Origin: JAJRAN01 sp963827135 | Lineage (GTDB): Archaea; Thermoplasmatota; Thermoplasmata; Methanomassiliicoccales; UBA472 | NCBI GenBank assembly: GCA_963827135.1 | Contig: CAWGZX010000006.1 | Coordinates: 62,001-126,000, forward strand | Length of the DNA: 64,000 nt | Reading direction: 5' to 3' | Shown: piece after piece, positions 47,137-55,962 of the stretch | Layout: every line of letters begins with the position of its first letter | How positions within the stretch are numbered: position 1 is the stretch's first letter | The notes under the pieces: generated by a model | What the model was told of the DNA's origin: nothing | The model's input: only the letters and a program-made list of their open reading frames with translations | The model's database searches: none | Made by a program: the position numbers and the translations under genes

Positions 47137-50100
47137 GTGAGCGGAGACTACCTGAAGCAACTACAGCTGACCAAACAGCTGGAGCAAAAGACCAAGGAGG
47201 CGGCCAAAAACCGCAAGGAGGCGGAAGGGCGCTTGGCGGAGGCGGAGAAATCGATCGCCTCCTGCAAGTCCTTCGATGCGCCCACCGTAGCCGCTGACCG
47301 AGCCTTGGAGGAGGCCAACCAGGCCTTCCAGCAGAAGGACTACAAGCTCTCCCTGTCCCTGGCCCATAAGGCGATCGAGGCCTGCGACTCGTCCAAGAAG
47401 GAGAAGGTGGCCTCGATCCTGCAGTCCTCTGATTCCCTTTTCGGGCTTTTCCCTGACGAGGCCCCTCCGAAGGACGTGAGCTCGCTGCGGAAGAAGGCCA
47501 TGGACCTGCTGGAGCAGGAGAAGCTCCTGGAGTCCCTGACCAAGGCCCAAGAGCTCTGGGACGCGGTGGAGCGCTTCGCCAATTCCAAGGTCGCGGACAT
47601 GTTCGCCACCGCCCAATCGCTGGTGCTCATGGCCGAGAAGTCTGGGCTGGACGTGAGCGGGGAGCGGCAGATGCTCAAGCAGTCCCGCAACTACCTGGAG
47701 AAGGGCGATTTCGCCGAGAGCGTCACCCAGCTCAGGGACTGCACGGAAATGGTCTCCAACGCCTTGCGCAACCTGTTCCAATCCCTGGTGGAGGGGATGA
47801 ACGGCGTCACCGACAGGGCAGACGAGCTTGGCCTGGACCTGACCAAGGCGCAGGACACCTTAGCCAAGGCCAAAGCCTCATCGGAGGAGGGGGACTTCGA
47901 GCAAGCCTTCGGCTCCTTGGACATCGCGGCCTCGGAGGCCAAGGCCATCGTCTCCAAGGGCCTGCTATCGCGATTGGATGGGCTCAAGGAGCGCACTCTG
48001 GTCCTGAAGAGCATAGGGGTGGATGCGAGCCCTCTGGCATCCGCCACGACCAAGGCGCGGGACCTCGCACGTTCGGAAAAGTTCGAGGAAGCTCAGGACG
48101 CCTGGCGAGAGGCGGAGGGGCTGGTGCGCTCGCAGGAGATCGAGCAGCTGCTCAACATGATCTCCAAGCTCCGGGGCAGGCTTCTCATCGCCAACAAGAT
48201 CGGTAGCGACATCAGCGAGGTGCTGAGCGAGCTCGATACCGCCAGGAGGACACTGGCTCAGGGCGACTTCAAGACGGCGGCGGCTTTGGTCAGCCGTGCG
48301 GAGAAGGCCTTGGAGAAGGCCCTGGCCGGTTATAAGGAGGTCGAGGCCGAGCTCACCGTCACTCGCAACCTGATGAACCTGGCCATCGCGCTCAAGCTCA
48401 ACATCATCGAGGCCAAGAGGCTGCTGGACTCCTCCAGGCAGATGGTGCTACGCCGGGACTTCGAAAGGGCGGTCGCCACCTTGAAGGAGGCGCAAGGGCT
48501 GATCCATTCCGCCGTCCAGGCGCACATCGCCCAGGACATAATGAGGGCGGAGATGCGAGTCACCACCGCGCTCAAGATCGGCGCCGACATCCATAAGGAG
48601 TCCGCCTTGCTGGAGGACATCGTCACCCGCACCAAGGGCGGAAGGTACGAAAGGGTCCGGGAGGACCTCGAGGAATGCATCCGCATGGTCGACGCCAAGG
48701 TGCACGAGATCGCCGAGAGGCTCGTGGGCGAGGCCGAGGCCGTTCTAGACACGTACTCCAAATCATCGAATTACACATCCTATAAGACAAGCCTGCAGCA
48801 GGCGAAGGAAGCCCTTGGAGAGGGCCGCTCGGTGCAGGCCTATGATCTGATCAACACTTTGTTGGGCATGTTCAAGCGCGACGAGCGCACTGAGCTTGAC
48901 CGCGGCCTGATCGAAGCGCGGCACTATCTCACCGTGGCGAAGGAGATGGGCAGCGAGAGCATAACCCTCAACGACCGACTGGCCAAGGCGGAACAGATGC
49001 GCTTCGACGGCAATCTAGTGGAATCGGCTCGCATCACAGCCGACGTGACTCAATACGCCAAGTCCATAATCCATGAGGAGCTGGCCAAGCGGCTCGCCCA
49101 GCTCAACAAGTCCGTGAACGCGTCCCGGAAGAACGGCATCGAGGTCCTCCAGACGGAGCGCATCTCGGAGGAGTCGGCACGCGCCATGGGCAAAGGGGAC
49201 CTGCTCAAGGGCTACACCCTGCTCAAGGAGGCGGAGTCCAGCCTGGAGCGCCTGACGGCCGTGCACAGCCGCATATATGAGCGCATCGTCGAGATCAGCG
49301 GTCTCATCAAGGAGGCGGAGGCGCAGAACCTTGACGCTTCCAAGCAATCGCAGATGCTGGCCCAGGCCAAGAAGCTCTTCGAGGTCGGGAGGTACGAGGA
49401 GGCCCTGCCAGCGATTGCCAAGACCTTCGTGGAGACGGAGAGGCTGGTCGCGCCCTTCATCGCCCCGCGCAAGGCACAGGCGGCGCAGGACCTGATCAAC
49501 GTGGCCAAGAGGCTTGGCTATGAGATGGGGGCGCCCCAGAAGCGCGTGGAGAGCGCCCTGCGCCTCATCGAGCGAAAGGAGTACGCCCAGGCCATGGTCT
49601 CAGTGCGCGAGGTCGAGAAGACCGTCAATTCCATATTGACCAGAGGGGTGGAGAAGCAGCTGACCGAGGCCAAGGCCATCATCCTGAAGGCGCAGCAGGG
49701 GGGCTCCGACGTCTCGGGCCCGCAGCAGATGGTGGGCAAGGCCGAGAGCCTGCTGAGAGAGAAGCGCATCTACGACGCCATAAGGGCCATCGAGCTGGCC
49801 AAGAACGAGCTGGACCAGGGCATCATCATGAGCCAGAAGGCCTCCGACACCCTAGAGGCGGCCCAGGCGGTCATCAACGATGCCGTGGAGTTCGGGGTGG
49901 ACGTCGCGTCCGCTCAGGAGCTGCTGCGGCAGGCCCGCAACTACCACAAGCTAGGCAGGCATGGGATAGCCCACGAGCTGGCCAAGAAGGCCGGGGACCA
50001 AGTGGCCCTGGCCTCGGCGGAGATGGTCCGGGATAGGATGCGCAAGGCGGAGGCGGAGCAGCGCCAGAAGAGCCTGGAGGGCTCCGACCTGGAGACCGTG

Positions 50101-51462
50101 CTGCGCATGCGGCCAGACATCGAGGCCAGGATCGAGGCCCGCAAGTTCCGCGAGGCCGCGGCCCAGGTGCAATCCTTCGACCAGGAGCTGCGCCGCGTGG
50201 CCGAGCAGAAGACCACGACGGCCAAGGCCATCGAGGAGATCGAGGCCAAGCTGGCCAAGGTGAGGAGCAACGGCGTCCCCACCGAAAGGGTGGAGCCGTC
50301 CCTGCAGCTGGCCAAGGAGAGCTACGCGCTAGGCGCGTTCTTCGAGTCGTACGCCCAGGTCACCAGGTGCGCCGACGATCTCAAGGGACAGATCGACCTC
50401 TACGCCCGGCGCCAGACCGAGCTCCTGGAGCTTGAGAGGGAGCTGTCCGAGCTGGAGAGCGAGGGGGTCGCCGGGACCGCCAAGGAGCTGGTGGAGCAGG
50501 CCAAGAAGTGCATCTTGACCATGGACTTCGAAGGCGCCACCCTCAACCTGAGGAGGGCGAGGGAGGCGGCCAAGGAGGCCAGGGAGACCATCCAGACGGA
50601 GCGGATGAAGAACCTGGAGAACATGTGCATGGTGGCCGAGGAGCTCAAGGTGAGCAAGGCCAGCGTGCCCAAGGCCGTCAAGGACGTCCGCCAGCTGAAC
50701 AAGGATGGTAAGAAGCCCGATGCCAGGCAGCTCCGGGAAGCGGTGGACGCCATGGGCGAGCTGATGCGCAAGAGGATCGAGGCGCGCATCGAAGCCATCC
50801 GGGAGGATATGGAGGGGGCCAGGGGCAAGGGCGCGGACGTGAACGTGTCCAATGACCTCCTGATAAAGGCCGAGGCCCAGCTCTCGGAGGGCAAGTGGCG
50901 CGGGGCGGCGAACTGCGTCATGGAGGCGGAGCGCTCCATCGGCGTGGCGGAGCAGGAGCAGCGCCAATACACCACGCAGCGCACCAAGGTCGAGGCCAGC
51001 ATCGAGAACGCGCGGCGCAACGGGTTGGAGCTGACAGAGACCATCAGGCTCTACCGCGAGGCGGAGCGCGTCAAGCCCAATGACCACCCGGCTGCGGTCA
51101 AGCTGATGAACGAGGCCATGGATGCCTCCAACAAGGCGGTCGAGGATTTCCTCCCTGACATCCAGGTGGACCTGGACTTCGAGGGCCATCTCGAACCGCA
51201 AAAATGGTGCAAAGCTCGGCTGAACCTCAGCAATGGTGCCAAGGCCATGGCCCGCGAGGTGTCCGTGGTCATCGCGGGGGACATGGACATGAGGGGCTTC
51301 ACCACCCTGGCCAAGCTCCGCGGCGGCGAGAGGAAGAGCGTGGAGGTCGAAGTGAGGCCCAAGGCCGCCGGGACGGTCAAGGTCACGCTATCACTCGAGT
51401 GCAAGCCGGTGCTCTCCAATGACAAGGTCGGATACGACTCGGAGTTCGAGGTCGAGGTCTGA
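47137..51462 (+). CDS. Giant helical-repeat protein (about 1441 aa, ~62-residue repeats)
   Basis: A long, highly charged, almost entirely helical protein without signal peptide or membrane segment, so probably cytoplasmic. About twenty degenerate repeats of ~62-64 residues share the pattern (h)G-x-D-h... A--L ... GDF/KxYxxA ... hxxA, e.g. GLDVSGERQML...EKGDFAES and GLDLTKAQDTL...EEGDFEQAF, spaced at 62-63 residues. Each looks like two to three helices, TPR-like. A C-terminal ~105-residue beta-sandwich (VDLDFEGHLEPQKWCKARLNL...) resembles an Ig/CARDB-type domain. GTG 47137 (MSGDYLKQLQL) is the probable start; TTG 47032 would add 35 unconvincing residues. The stop abuts that of convergent hutH. 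I do not recognise a named family. Confidence 0.8.
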   Translation: MSGDYLKQLQLTKQLEQKTKEAAKNRKEAEGRLAEAEKSIASCKSFDAPTVAADRALEEANQAFQQKDYKLSLSLAHKAIEACDSSKKEKVASILQSSDSLFGLFPDEAPPKDVSSLRKKAMDLLEQEKLLESLTKAQELWDAVERFANSKVADMFATAQSLVLMAEKSGLDVSGERQMLKQSRNYLEKGDFAESVTQLRDCTEMVSNALRNLFQSLVEGMNGVTDRADELGLDLTKAQDTLAKAKASSEEGDFEQAFGSLDIAASEAKAIVSKGLLSRLDGLKERTLVLKSIGVDASPLASATTKARDLARSEKFEEAQDAWREAEGLVRSQEIEQLLNMISKLRGRLLIANKIGSDISEVLSELDTARRTLAQGDFKTAAALVSRAEKALEKALAGYKEVEAELTVTRNLMNLAIALKLNIIEAKRLLDSSRQMVLRRDFERAVATLKEAQGLIHSAVQAHIAQDIMRAEMRVTTALKIGADIHKESALLEDIVTRTKGGRYERVREDLEECIRMVDAKVHEIAERLVGEAEAVLDTYSKSSNYTSYKTSLQQAKEALGEGRSVQAYDLINTLLGMFKRDERTELDRGLIEARHYLTVAKEMGSESITLNDRLAKAEQMRFDGNLVESARITADVTQYAKSIIHEELAKRLAQLNKSVNASRKNGIEVLQTERISEESARAMGKGDLLKGYTLLKEAESSLERLTAVHSRIYERIVEISGLIKEAEAQNLDASKQSQMLAQAKKLFEVGRYEEALPAIAKTFVETERLVAPFIAPRKAQAAQDLINVAKRLGYEMGAPQKRVESALRLIERKEYAQAMVSVREVEKTVNSILTRGVEKQLTEAKAIILKAQQGGSDVSGPQQMVGKAESLLREKRIYDAIRAIELAKNELDQGIIMSQKASDTLEAAQAVINDAVEFGVDVASAQELLRQARNYHKLGRHGIAHELAKKAGDQVALASAEMVRDRMRKAEAEQRQKSLEGSDLETVLRMRPDIEARIEARKFREAAAQVQSFDQELRRVAEQKTTTAKAIEEIEAKLAKVRSNGVPTERVEPSLQLAKESYALGAFFESYAQVTRCADDLKGQIDLYARRQTELLELERELSELESEGVAGTAKELVEQAKKCILTMDFEGATLNLRRAREAAKEARETIQTERMKNLENMCMVAEELKVSKASVPKAVKDVRQLNKDGKKPDARQLREAVDAMGELMRKRIEARIEAIREDMEGARGKGADVNVSNDLLIKAEAQLSEGKWRGAANCVMEAERSIGVAEQEQRQYTTQRTKVEASIENARRNGLELTETIRLYREAERVKPNDHPAAVKLMNEAMDASNKAVEDFLPDIQVDLDFEGHLEPQKWCKARLNLSNGAKAMAREVSVVIAGDMDMRGFTTLAKLRGGERKSVEVEVRPKAAGTVKVTLSLECKPVLSNDKVGYDSEFEVEV

Positions 51463-52989
51463 TCAGCAGCGCTTGAAGCGGCATACCTTCTCCACTTCCA
51501 TCACCAGCGAGGCGTCGCGCACCAGCATGCTCAATTTCTCGATGTCCGAGGACATGGACCTGTCCTCCTCCAACGCCGGGACGACCGCCCTGACCGCTTG
51601 GCGGGCCGCCTGCACCCCTCTTCCAGGCAGGAACTTGGCGAACTCCAGGCCTTGGCAGGCGCACAACAGCTCGATGGCCACCACCCGTTCCGTGTTCTCC
51701 ACCACGTCCATGAGCTTGAGCGCCGACACCGCCCCCATGGAATTGAAGTCCTCCTGGTTGGCGGAGGTGGGAATGGAATCGGCGCAGGCGGGGAAACACT
51801 TGGCCTTGGACTCGGATACAAGAGAGGCGGCGGTGTACTGAGGGATCATCATCCCCGACTCCAGGCCTTTGGAGGAGGTGAGGAAATGGGGCAGGTGCGA
51901 TAGCTTTCCGTCCACCAGCCGGGCGATGCGCCGCTCGGCGAAGGAGCCGATGACATGGGTGGCGAGGGTGGCCTGCTCCAGCGCCATGGCCACCGGCATG
52001 CCGTGGAAGTTGCCTCCCGAGACCACGTCCCCGTCCTCGAAGACCAAGGGGTTGTCGACCGAGCTGTTCATCTCCACCTCCAGGACCTGCTTGGTGTGGA
52101 GCAGGGCGTCCAACGAGGCGCCGAGCACCTGCGGAGCGCATCTCAGGGTGTAGGCGTCCTGCACCTCGTGGGGCAGGTCCGCGTGCGACCTGAGGATCTC
52201 GCTGCCCTCCAGCATGGCCCTGAGGTTCGTGGCCACCGTCACCGCTCCGAAGTGCGGCCTAGCTTCGAGGACGCGGGGGTCGTAGGAGCGCGCCGTCCCC
52301 TTCAAGGCCTCGAGGCTCATCACGACCGCCACCTCCGCTGCGTCCAGGGCGCGCATCGCCCTATACAGATAGAGGGCGCCGATGGCGGTCATCATCTGCG
52401 TGCCGTTGATCATGGCCAGGCCTTCCTTGGCCTGGAGCTGGAGGGGGGCCAGGCCAGCCGCCTCCAGAGCGACCGCGCCGGGCACCTTCCTGCCCTGGTA
52501 CCAAGCCTCGCCCTCTCCCATCAGCACCAGACCGATGTGGGCCAGGGGCGCGAGGTCCCCGCTGGAACCGACCGAGCCCTGCCTCGGAACCACTGGGTGC
52601 ACACGTTGGTTGAGCAACTGCAGCAGGAGGCCGACCAGCTCTGTCCTTACTCCCGACCTCCCGGTGGCCAGGGCGTTGGCCCGGAGCAGCATCATAGCCC
52701 GAACGATCTCCTCGGGCAAGGGCACGCCCACCGCGCAGGCCGAGGAGCGGATCAGGTTCCTCTGCAGCTCCAGCACCTTGTCGGGCGGGATGATGGTGGT
52801 GCGGAACTCGCCGAAACCGGTGTTGACGCCGTAGGTGGTCCGTCCCTTCTTCATCACGGACTCCAGCGTGCTCCTTCCCGATCCGATGCGCCGTTCCGCC
52901 TCCGCGTCCAGGCCGACCTCGGCCGCGCCCAGGGCCACCGCCACCACGTCCTCCACGCGGAGCTCTCGACCGTCGATCTCCACCCTCAT
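51463..52989 (-). CDS. hutH: Histidine ammonia-lyase
   Basis: Deaminates histidine to urocanate with an MIO cofactor formed from an internal tripeptide. 508 residues matching the bacterial enzyme along its length: TYGVNTGFG with the catalytic tyrosine, the cofactor loop at residues 142-144, QEDFNSMG late in the chain. The tripeptide is Ser-Ser-Gly (GSSGDLAPLAH) where histidine ammonia-lyases have Ala-Ser-Gly. The start is ATG 52989 with a gagggagcg site; open frame to 53292 is not homologous. No other histidine-degradation gene is nearby, so pathway context is absent. Phenylalanine/tyrosine lyase is less likely. Confidence 0.92.
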   Translation of the reverse strand: MRVEIDGRELRVEDVVAVALGAAEVGLDAEAERRIGSGRSTLESVMKKGRTTYGVNTGFGEFRTTIIPPDKVLELQRNLIRSSACAVGVPLPEEIVRAMMLLRANALATGRSGVRTELVGLLLQLLNQRVHPVVPRQGSVGSSGDLAPLAHIGLVLMGEGEAWYQGRKVPGAVALEAAGLAPLQLQAKEGLAMINGTQMMTAIGALYLYRAMRALDAAEVAVVMSLEALKGTARSYDPRVLEARPHFGAVTVATNLRAMLEGSEILRSHADLPHEVQDAYTLRCAPQVLGASLDALLHTKQVLEVEMNSSVDNPLVFEDGDVVSGGNFHGMPVAMALEQATLATHVIGSFAERRIARLVDGKLSHLPHFLTSSKGLESGMMIPQYTAASLVSESKAKCFPACADSIPTSANQEDFNSMGAVSALKLMDVVENTERVVAIELLCACQGLEFAKFLPGRGVQAARQAVRAVVPALEEDRSMSSDIEKLSMLVRDASLVMEVEKVCRFKRC

Positions 52990-53099
52990 GATCGCTCCCT
53001 CGCTATGCCATTTGATTGCTAGATAGAAAAGAATGATGGTCCGGCTGACCTGGCCGGTGGACCATAGGATAATCAATGATCTCGACGTATCTTCATCAG

Positions 53100-53273
53100 A
53101 TGTCAAAGACCTGCAAGGCTTGTGGGGCCATCGGCGACGATCAGGCGGCGCGGTGCGGGGAATGCGGCCGGCCTTACCTTTTCGGCACGGTGGCCGAAAA
53201 GACCTGCCCTTCCTGCAAGAAAGGGAACCCCAGGTACCGCGAGGACTGCGCCTATTGCGGCTGTCGCCTCTGA
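53100..53273 (+). CDS. Small double zinc-ribbon protein
   Basis: A 57-residue protein made of two zinc ribbons: CKACGAIG...CGECG and CPSCKKG...CAYCG, eight cysteines in four CxxC pairs. Such proteins often bind nucleic acids or act as domains of regulatory proteins in archaea; the function here is not predictable. ATG 53100 (MSKTCKACG) is the natural start; ATG 53076 is in frame upstream. It is divergent from hutH and convergent with the DUF35 gene. Confidence 0.7.
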   Translation: MSKTCKACGAIGDDQAARCGECGRPYLFGTVAEKTCPSCKKGNPRYREDCAYCGCRL

Positions 53274-53326
53274 GAACGAGGAGGACGGTCATGAGACGAG
53301 GCTCATGCCAAGCGCCCTCAGCTCCA

Positions 53327-53731
53327 CTAGCTCTTCAAAGGCCTGAATTTGTAGCCGTAGTAGATGACCCCTCCAGGGCCGTCCTCGCCGATTCGGCGCA
53401 GCGTGGTCTTCACCCTCATGCCGATGTGGACGTCCTTCGCCTCGGCATCGATGACCTGCGATGTGAGCATGACGCCCTCGTCCATCTTGACTATGGCCAC
53501 GACATAGGGCTTTAGGATCTCGAACTGGCTCGGGGCATCGTGCACCACGCTGAAGGAGTAGACCTCCCCCTCGCCCTTGAGGTTCATGCATTCCATCTTG
53601 CCGATGGACTTGCGGTGGCAGACGCTGCACACCGCCCTGGGCGGGAAGAAGACCTTGCCGCAGTTGCCGCACCGTACGGCCTTTAGGTTGTAGCGCGAGG
53701 GGTTCTCCCTCCAGAAGCGCGCGGTCGCCAT
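53327..53731 (-). CDS. DUF35 (OB-fold, acyl-CoA-associated) zinc-ribbon protein
   Basis: Bridging subunit of the archaeal thiolase/HMG-CoA synthase complex. The 134-residue protein has an N-terminal rubredoxin-like zinc ribbon (CGNCGKVFFPPRAVCSVC) and a C-terminal OB fold with YSFSVVHDAPSQF and VKTTLRRIGEDG. In known archaeal systems the DUF35 protein holds the two enzymes together and shields a shared CoA-binding site. Its start lies immediately after the thiolase stop. The order HMG-CoA synthase, thiolase, DUF35 is the conserved archaeal arrangement. Confidence 0.9.
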   Translation of the reverse strand: MATARFWRENPSRYNLKAVRCGNCGKVFFPPRAVCSVCHRKSIGKMECMNLKGEGEVYSFSVVHDAPSQFEILKPYVVAIVKMDEGVMLTSQVIDAEAKDVHIGMRVKTTLRRIGEDGPGGVIYYGYKFRPLKS

Positions 53732-54898
53732 CTAGGCCACCTCCAACAGGCTCACCACGACGGTCGCGCCGGTGCCGCCAGCGTTCTGCGCCAAGCCTAG
53801 GGCGGCGTCGGGCACCTGCCTCTTGCCCGCCTCCCCCCGCAGCTGCTGCACCAGCTCCACCAGCTGAGCGACGCCCGTCGCTCCGAAGGGGAATCCGCGC
53901 GCCTTGAGCCCTCCCGATGTGTTGACCGCGACCTTCCCCCCGAACGTGGTCTCACCGTCCATGGTGGCCTTTCCTCCCTGGCCCTTGGGGAAGAAGCCCA
54001 AATCCTCGATGGCCAGGATCTCGGCTATGGTGAAGTTGTCGTGCACCTCGGCCACCTGCACCTGCTCGGGCGTCTTATTCGCCATCCGGAACGCCTTCTT
54101 CGCCGCGACCTGGGTCGCCGTGAACGAGGTAATGCTCGACCTGGAATGCAAGGCCAAGGTGTCCGATGCCTGCATCGAGGCCGCAATCCTGATGGGCTTG
54201 GTGGTGTAGCTCCTGGCCCGGTCCATGGAGCAGAGGACCACCGCGGCCGCTCCGTCGGAGAGGGGGGCACAGTCGAACACGCCCAAGGGCTCCGCAACCG
54301 GCGGGGCCTTGAGGACGGTGGAGATGTCGATCTCCCTTTGGAATTGGGCGTCGGGGTTGAGGGCGCCATGCTTGTGGTTCTTGACCGCCACCTGGGCGAT
54401 CTGCTCCCTGGTGGTGCCGAACTCGTACATGTGCCTCCGGGCGATCATGGCGAACAGCGATGCCAAGGTGGCCCCGAAGACCACCTCCCACTGCGTGTCC
54501 GCCGCCGAGGACTGGATCTCGGTGGCCATGACGTCGCCCACGTCGGTCATCTTCTCCGCCCCGCCGACGACCACGATGTCGTGCATGCCCGAGGCGACGG
54601 CCAGATACCCTTCGCGGAATGCAAGTCCCCCGGAGGCCCCCGCCGCCTCGATGCGCGTGGCCGGGATGTGGTCCCGCGCCAGCCCAGAGTAGTCGGCGAT
54701 CAGCGCCGCCACGTGCTCCTGCTCGATGAAGCGGCCTGCGGACATGTTGCCGACGTACAGAGCCTCGATGTCCTCGGCCGCCAGCTTGGCGTCCGCGACC
54801 GCGGCCAGACCGGCCTGCATGCCCAGGTCCCTGAAGGACAGGTCCCAGTGCTCGCCGAACTTCGTGCCACCTATCCCGATTATGGCCACGTCCCTCAT
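53732..54898 (-). CDS. Archaeal thiolase-family protein, expected catalytic Cys and GHP His replaced
   Basis: By position and sequence this is the acetoacetyl-CoA thiolase partner of HMG-CoA synthase, condensing two acetyl-CoA for mevalonate. 388 residues: VAIIGIGGTKFGEHWD at the start, the nucleophile loop RIEAAGASGGLAF, VHDNF, and NTSGGLKARGFPFGATG. The nucleophile loop normally reads ACASGG: here residue 87 is Gly (codon ggg). The GHP motif normally carries an active-site His: here it is Phe336. Both changes are clear in the DNA. The HDNF histidine remains. Start codon overlaps the HMG-CoA synthase stop (ATGA). The enzyme may be inactive as a thiolase or catalyse something else; otherwise the sequence is well preserved. 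Confidence 0.88.
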   Translation of the reverse strand: MRDVAIIGIGGTKFGEHWDLSFRDLGMQAGLAAVADAKLAAEDIEALYVGNMSAGRFIEQEHVAALIADYSGLARDHIPATRIEAAGASGGLAFREGYLAVASGMHDIVVVGGAEKMTDVGDVMATEIQSSAADTQWEVVFGATLASLFAMIARRHMYEFGTTREQIAQVAVKNHKHGALNPDAQFQREIDISTVLKAPPVAEPLGVFDCAPLSDGAAAVVLCSMDRARSYTTKPIRIAASMQASDTLALHSRSSITSFTATQVAAKKAFRMANKTPEQVQVAEVHDNFTIAEILAIEDLGFFPKGQGGKATMDGETTFGGKVAVNTSGGLKARGFPFGATGVAQLVELVQQLRGEAGKRQVPDAALGLAQNAGGTGATVVVSLLEVA

Positions 54899-55956
54899 GC
54901 TAACTCCTCCTTGACGCGGATCTTGCCGCGGAACTTCGCATAGGTCGCGTAGTCGATGACCTTCTCATCCTCGATGTAATACGAAACGAGCGGCGCGGCG
55001 GAGCGGGCGAAGCGGGCGATGCGGTCGGTGACGGTGATGTCGAAGCCGTCGGCGCCCGCCCCTGAACCGTAGGCGACCACGAAGACCCTCTCCCCGGGCT
55101 GAGCGATGTCCAGCACGGCCGAGAGGCCGAGGGGGACAGCGCCTGAATAGGTATTGCCGATCCGCGGGGTCAGCAGGCCTGCCTCGATCTGCTTGTCCGT
55201 GAAGCCCAGCATCTTCGCCACCCTCTGCGGGAACTTGCCGTTGGGTTGGTGGAACACCGCGTGCTGGTAATCGGTCGGCTTGGAGTCCGTCCGCTTCAGG
55301 ACCAGCTTGGCCGCCGCGGTCACGTGCTTGAAGTAGGCCGGCTCACCGGTAAACCGCCCTCCATGGGAGGGATAGTCCTGGCCCTCCCGTCTCCAGAAGT
55401 CGGGGGTGTCGGTAGTGTAAGAGCTAGTATGATTTATGGTCGCGATCACGTCCTTGGAGCCGATCAGCAGGCTCGCGCCCCCTGCCGAAGCGGAGTACTC
55501 CAACGGGTCCCCAGGGGCGCCTTGCGAGGTGTCGGCACCAATGGCCACCCCGTATTTCACCATGCCCGACCCGACCAGCCCCATGCATGTCTGGATGGCG
55601 GCGGTGCCTGCCTTGCAGGCGAACTCGTAATCAGCCACGGTCATATTGGGCGAGCAGCCGATGGCCTCTGCGACTATCGTCCCGGAGGGCTTGACGGCGT
55701 AGGGATGCGACTCCGACCCGACGTACAGCGCGCCGATGTCCTTGGGGTCGACCTCCGGCACTCGCTTCATCATGTTCCTGGCCGCCTCGGTGGCGATGGT
55801 GATGACGTCCTCGTCCGGCGCCGGCACGGACTTGCTGTAGATCATCAGGCCCTTCGACATCGACTCGCCGTCCGAGCCCCACACCCTGCCGATCTCCTGC
55901 GGCGTTATCCTGTATCTCGGCACGTACGCGCCGTAGCTTACGATTCCGACTTCCAT
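54895..55956 (-). CDS. Hydroxymethylglutaryl-CoA synthase, archaeal type
   Basis: Condenses acetyl-CoA with acetoacetyl-CoA to HMG-CoA, the entry of the mevalonate pathway to isoprenoid lipids. 353 residues, start MEVGIVSYGAYVPRYRI, catalytic Cys114 in DYEFACKAG, catalytic His in VFHQPNGKF, and the Glu region SESHPYAV, all intact. It lies 6 bp after an XRE regulator and overlaps the thiolase start by four bases. Neighbouring thiolase-like and DUF35 genes complete the conserved archaeal cluster. Confidence 0.96.
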   Translation of the reverse strand: MEVGIVSYGAYVPRYRITPQEIGRVWGSDGESMSKGLMIYSKSVPAPDEDVITIATEAARNMMKRVPEVDPKDIGALYVGSESHPYAVKPSGTIVAEAIGCSPNMTVADYEFACKAGTAAIQTCMGLVGSGMVKYGVAIGADTSQGAPGDPLEYSASAGGASLLIGSKDVIATINHTSSYTTDTPDFWRREGQDYPSHGGRFTGEPAYFKHVTAAAKLVLKRTDSKPTDYQHAVFHQPNGKFPQRVAKMLGFTDKQIEAGLLTPRIGNTYSGAVPLGLSAVLDIAQPGERVFVVAYGSGAGADGFDITVTDRIARFARSAAPLVSYYIEDEKVIDYATYAKFRGKIRVKEELA

Positions 55957-55962
55957 GCGATC

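Noticed and set aside
51955..53022. A 355-codon open frame opposite hutH
   Set aside because: hutH on the minus strand is unequivocal; the opposite frame has no conserved sequence.
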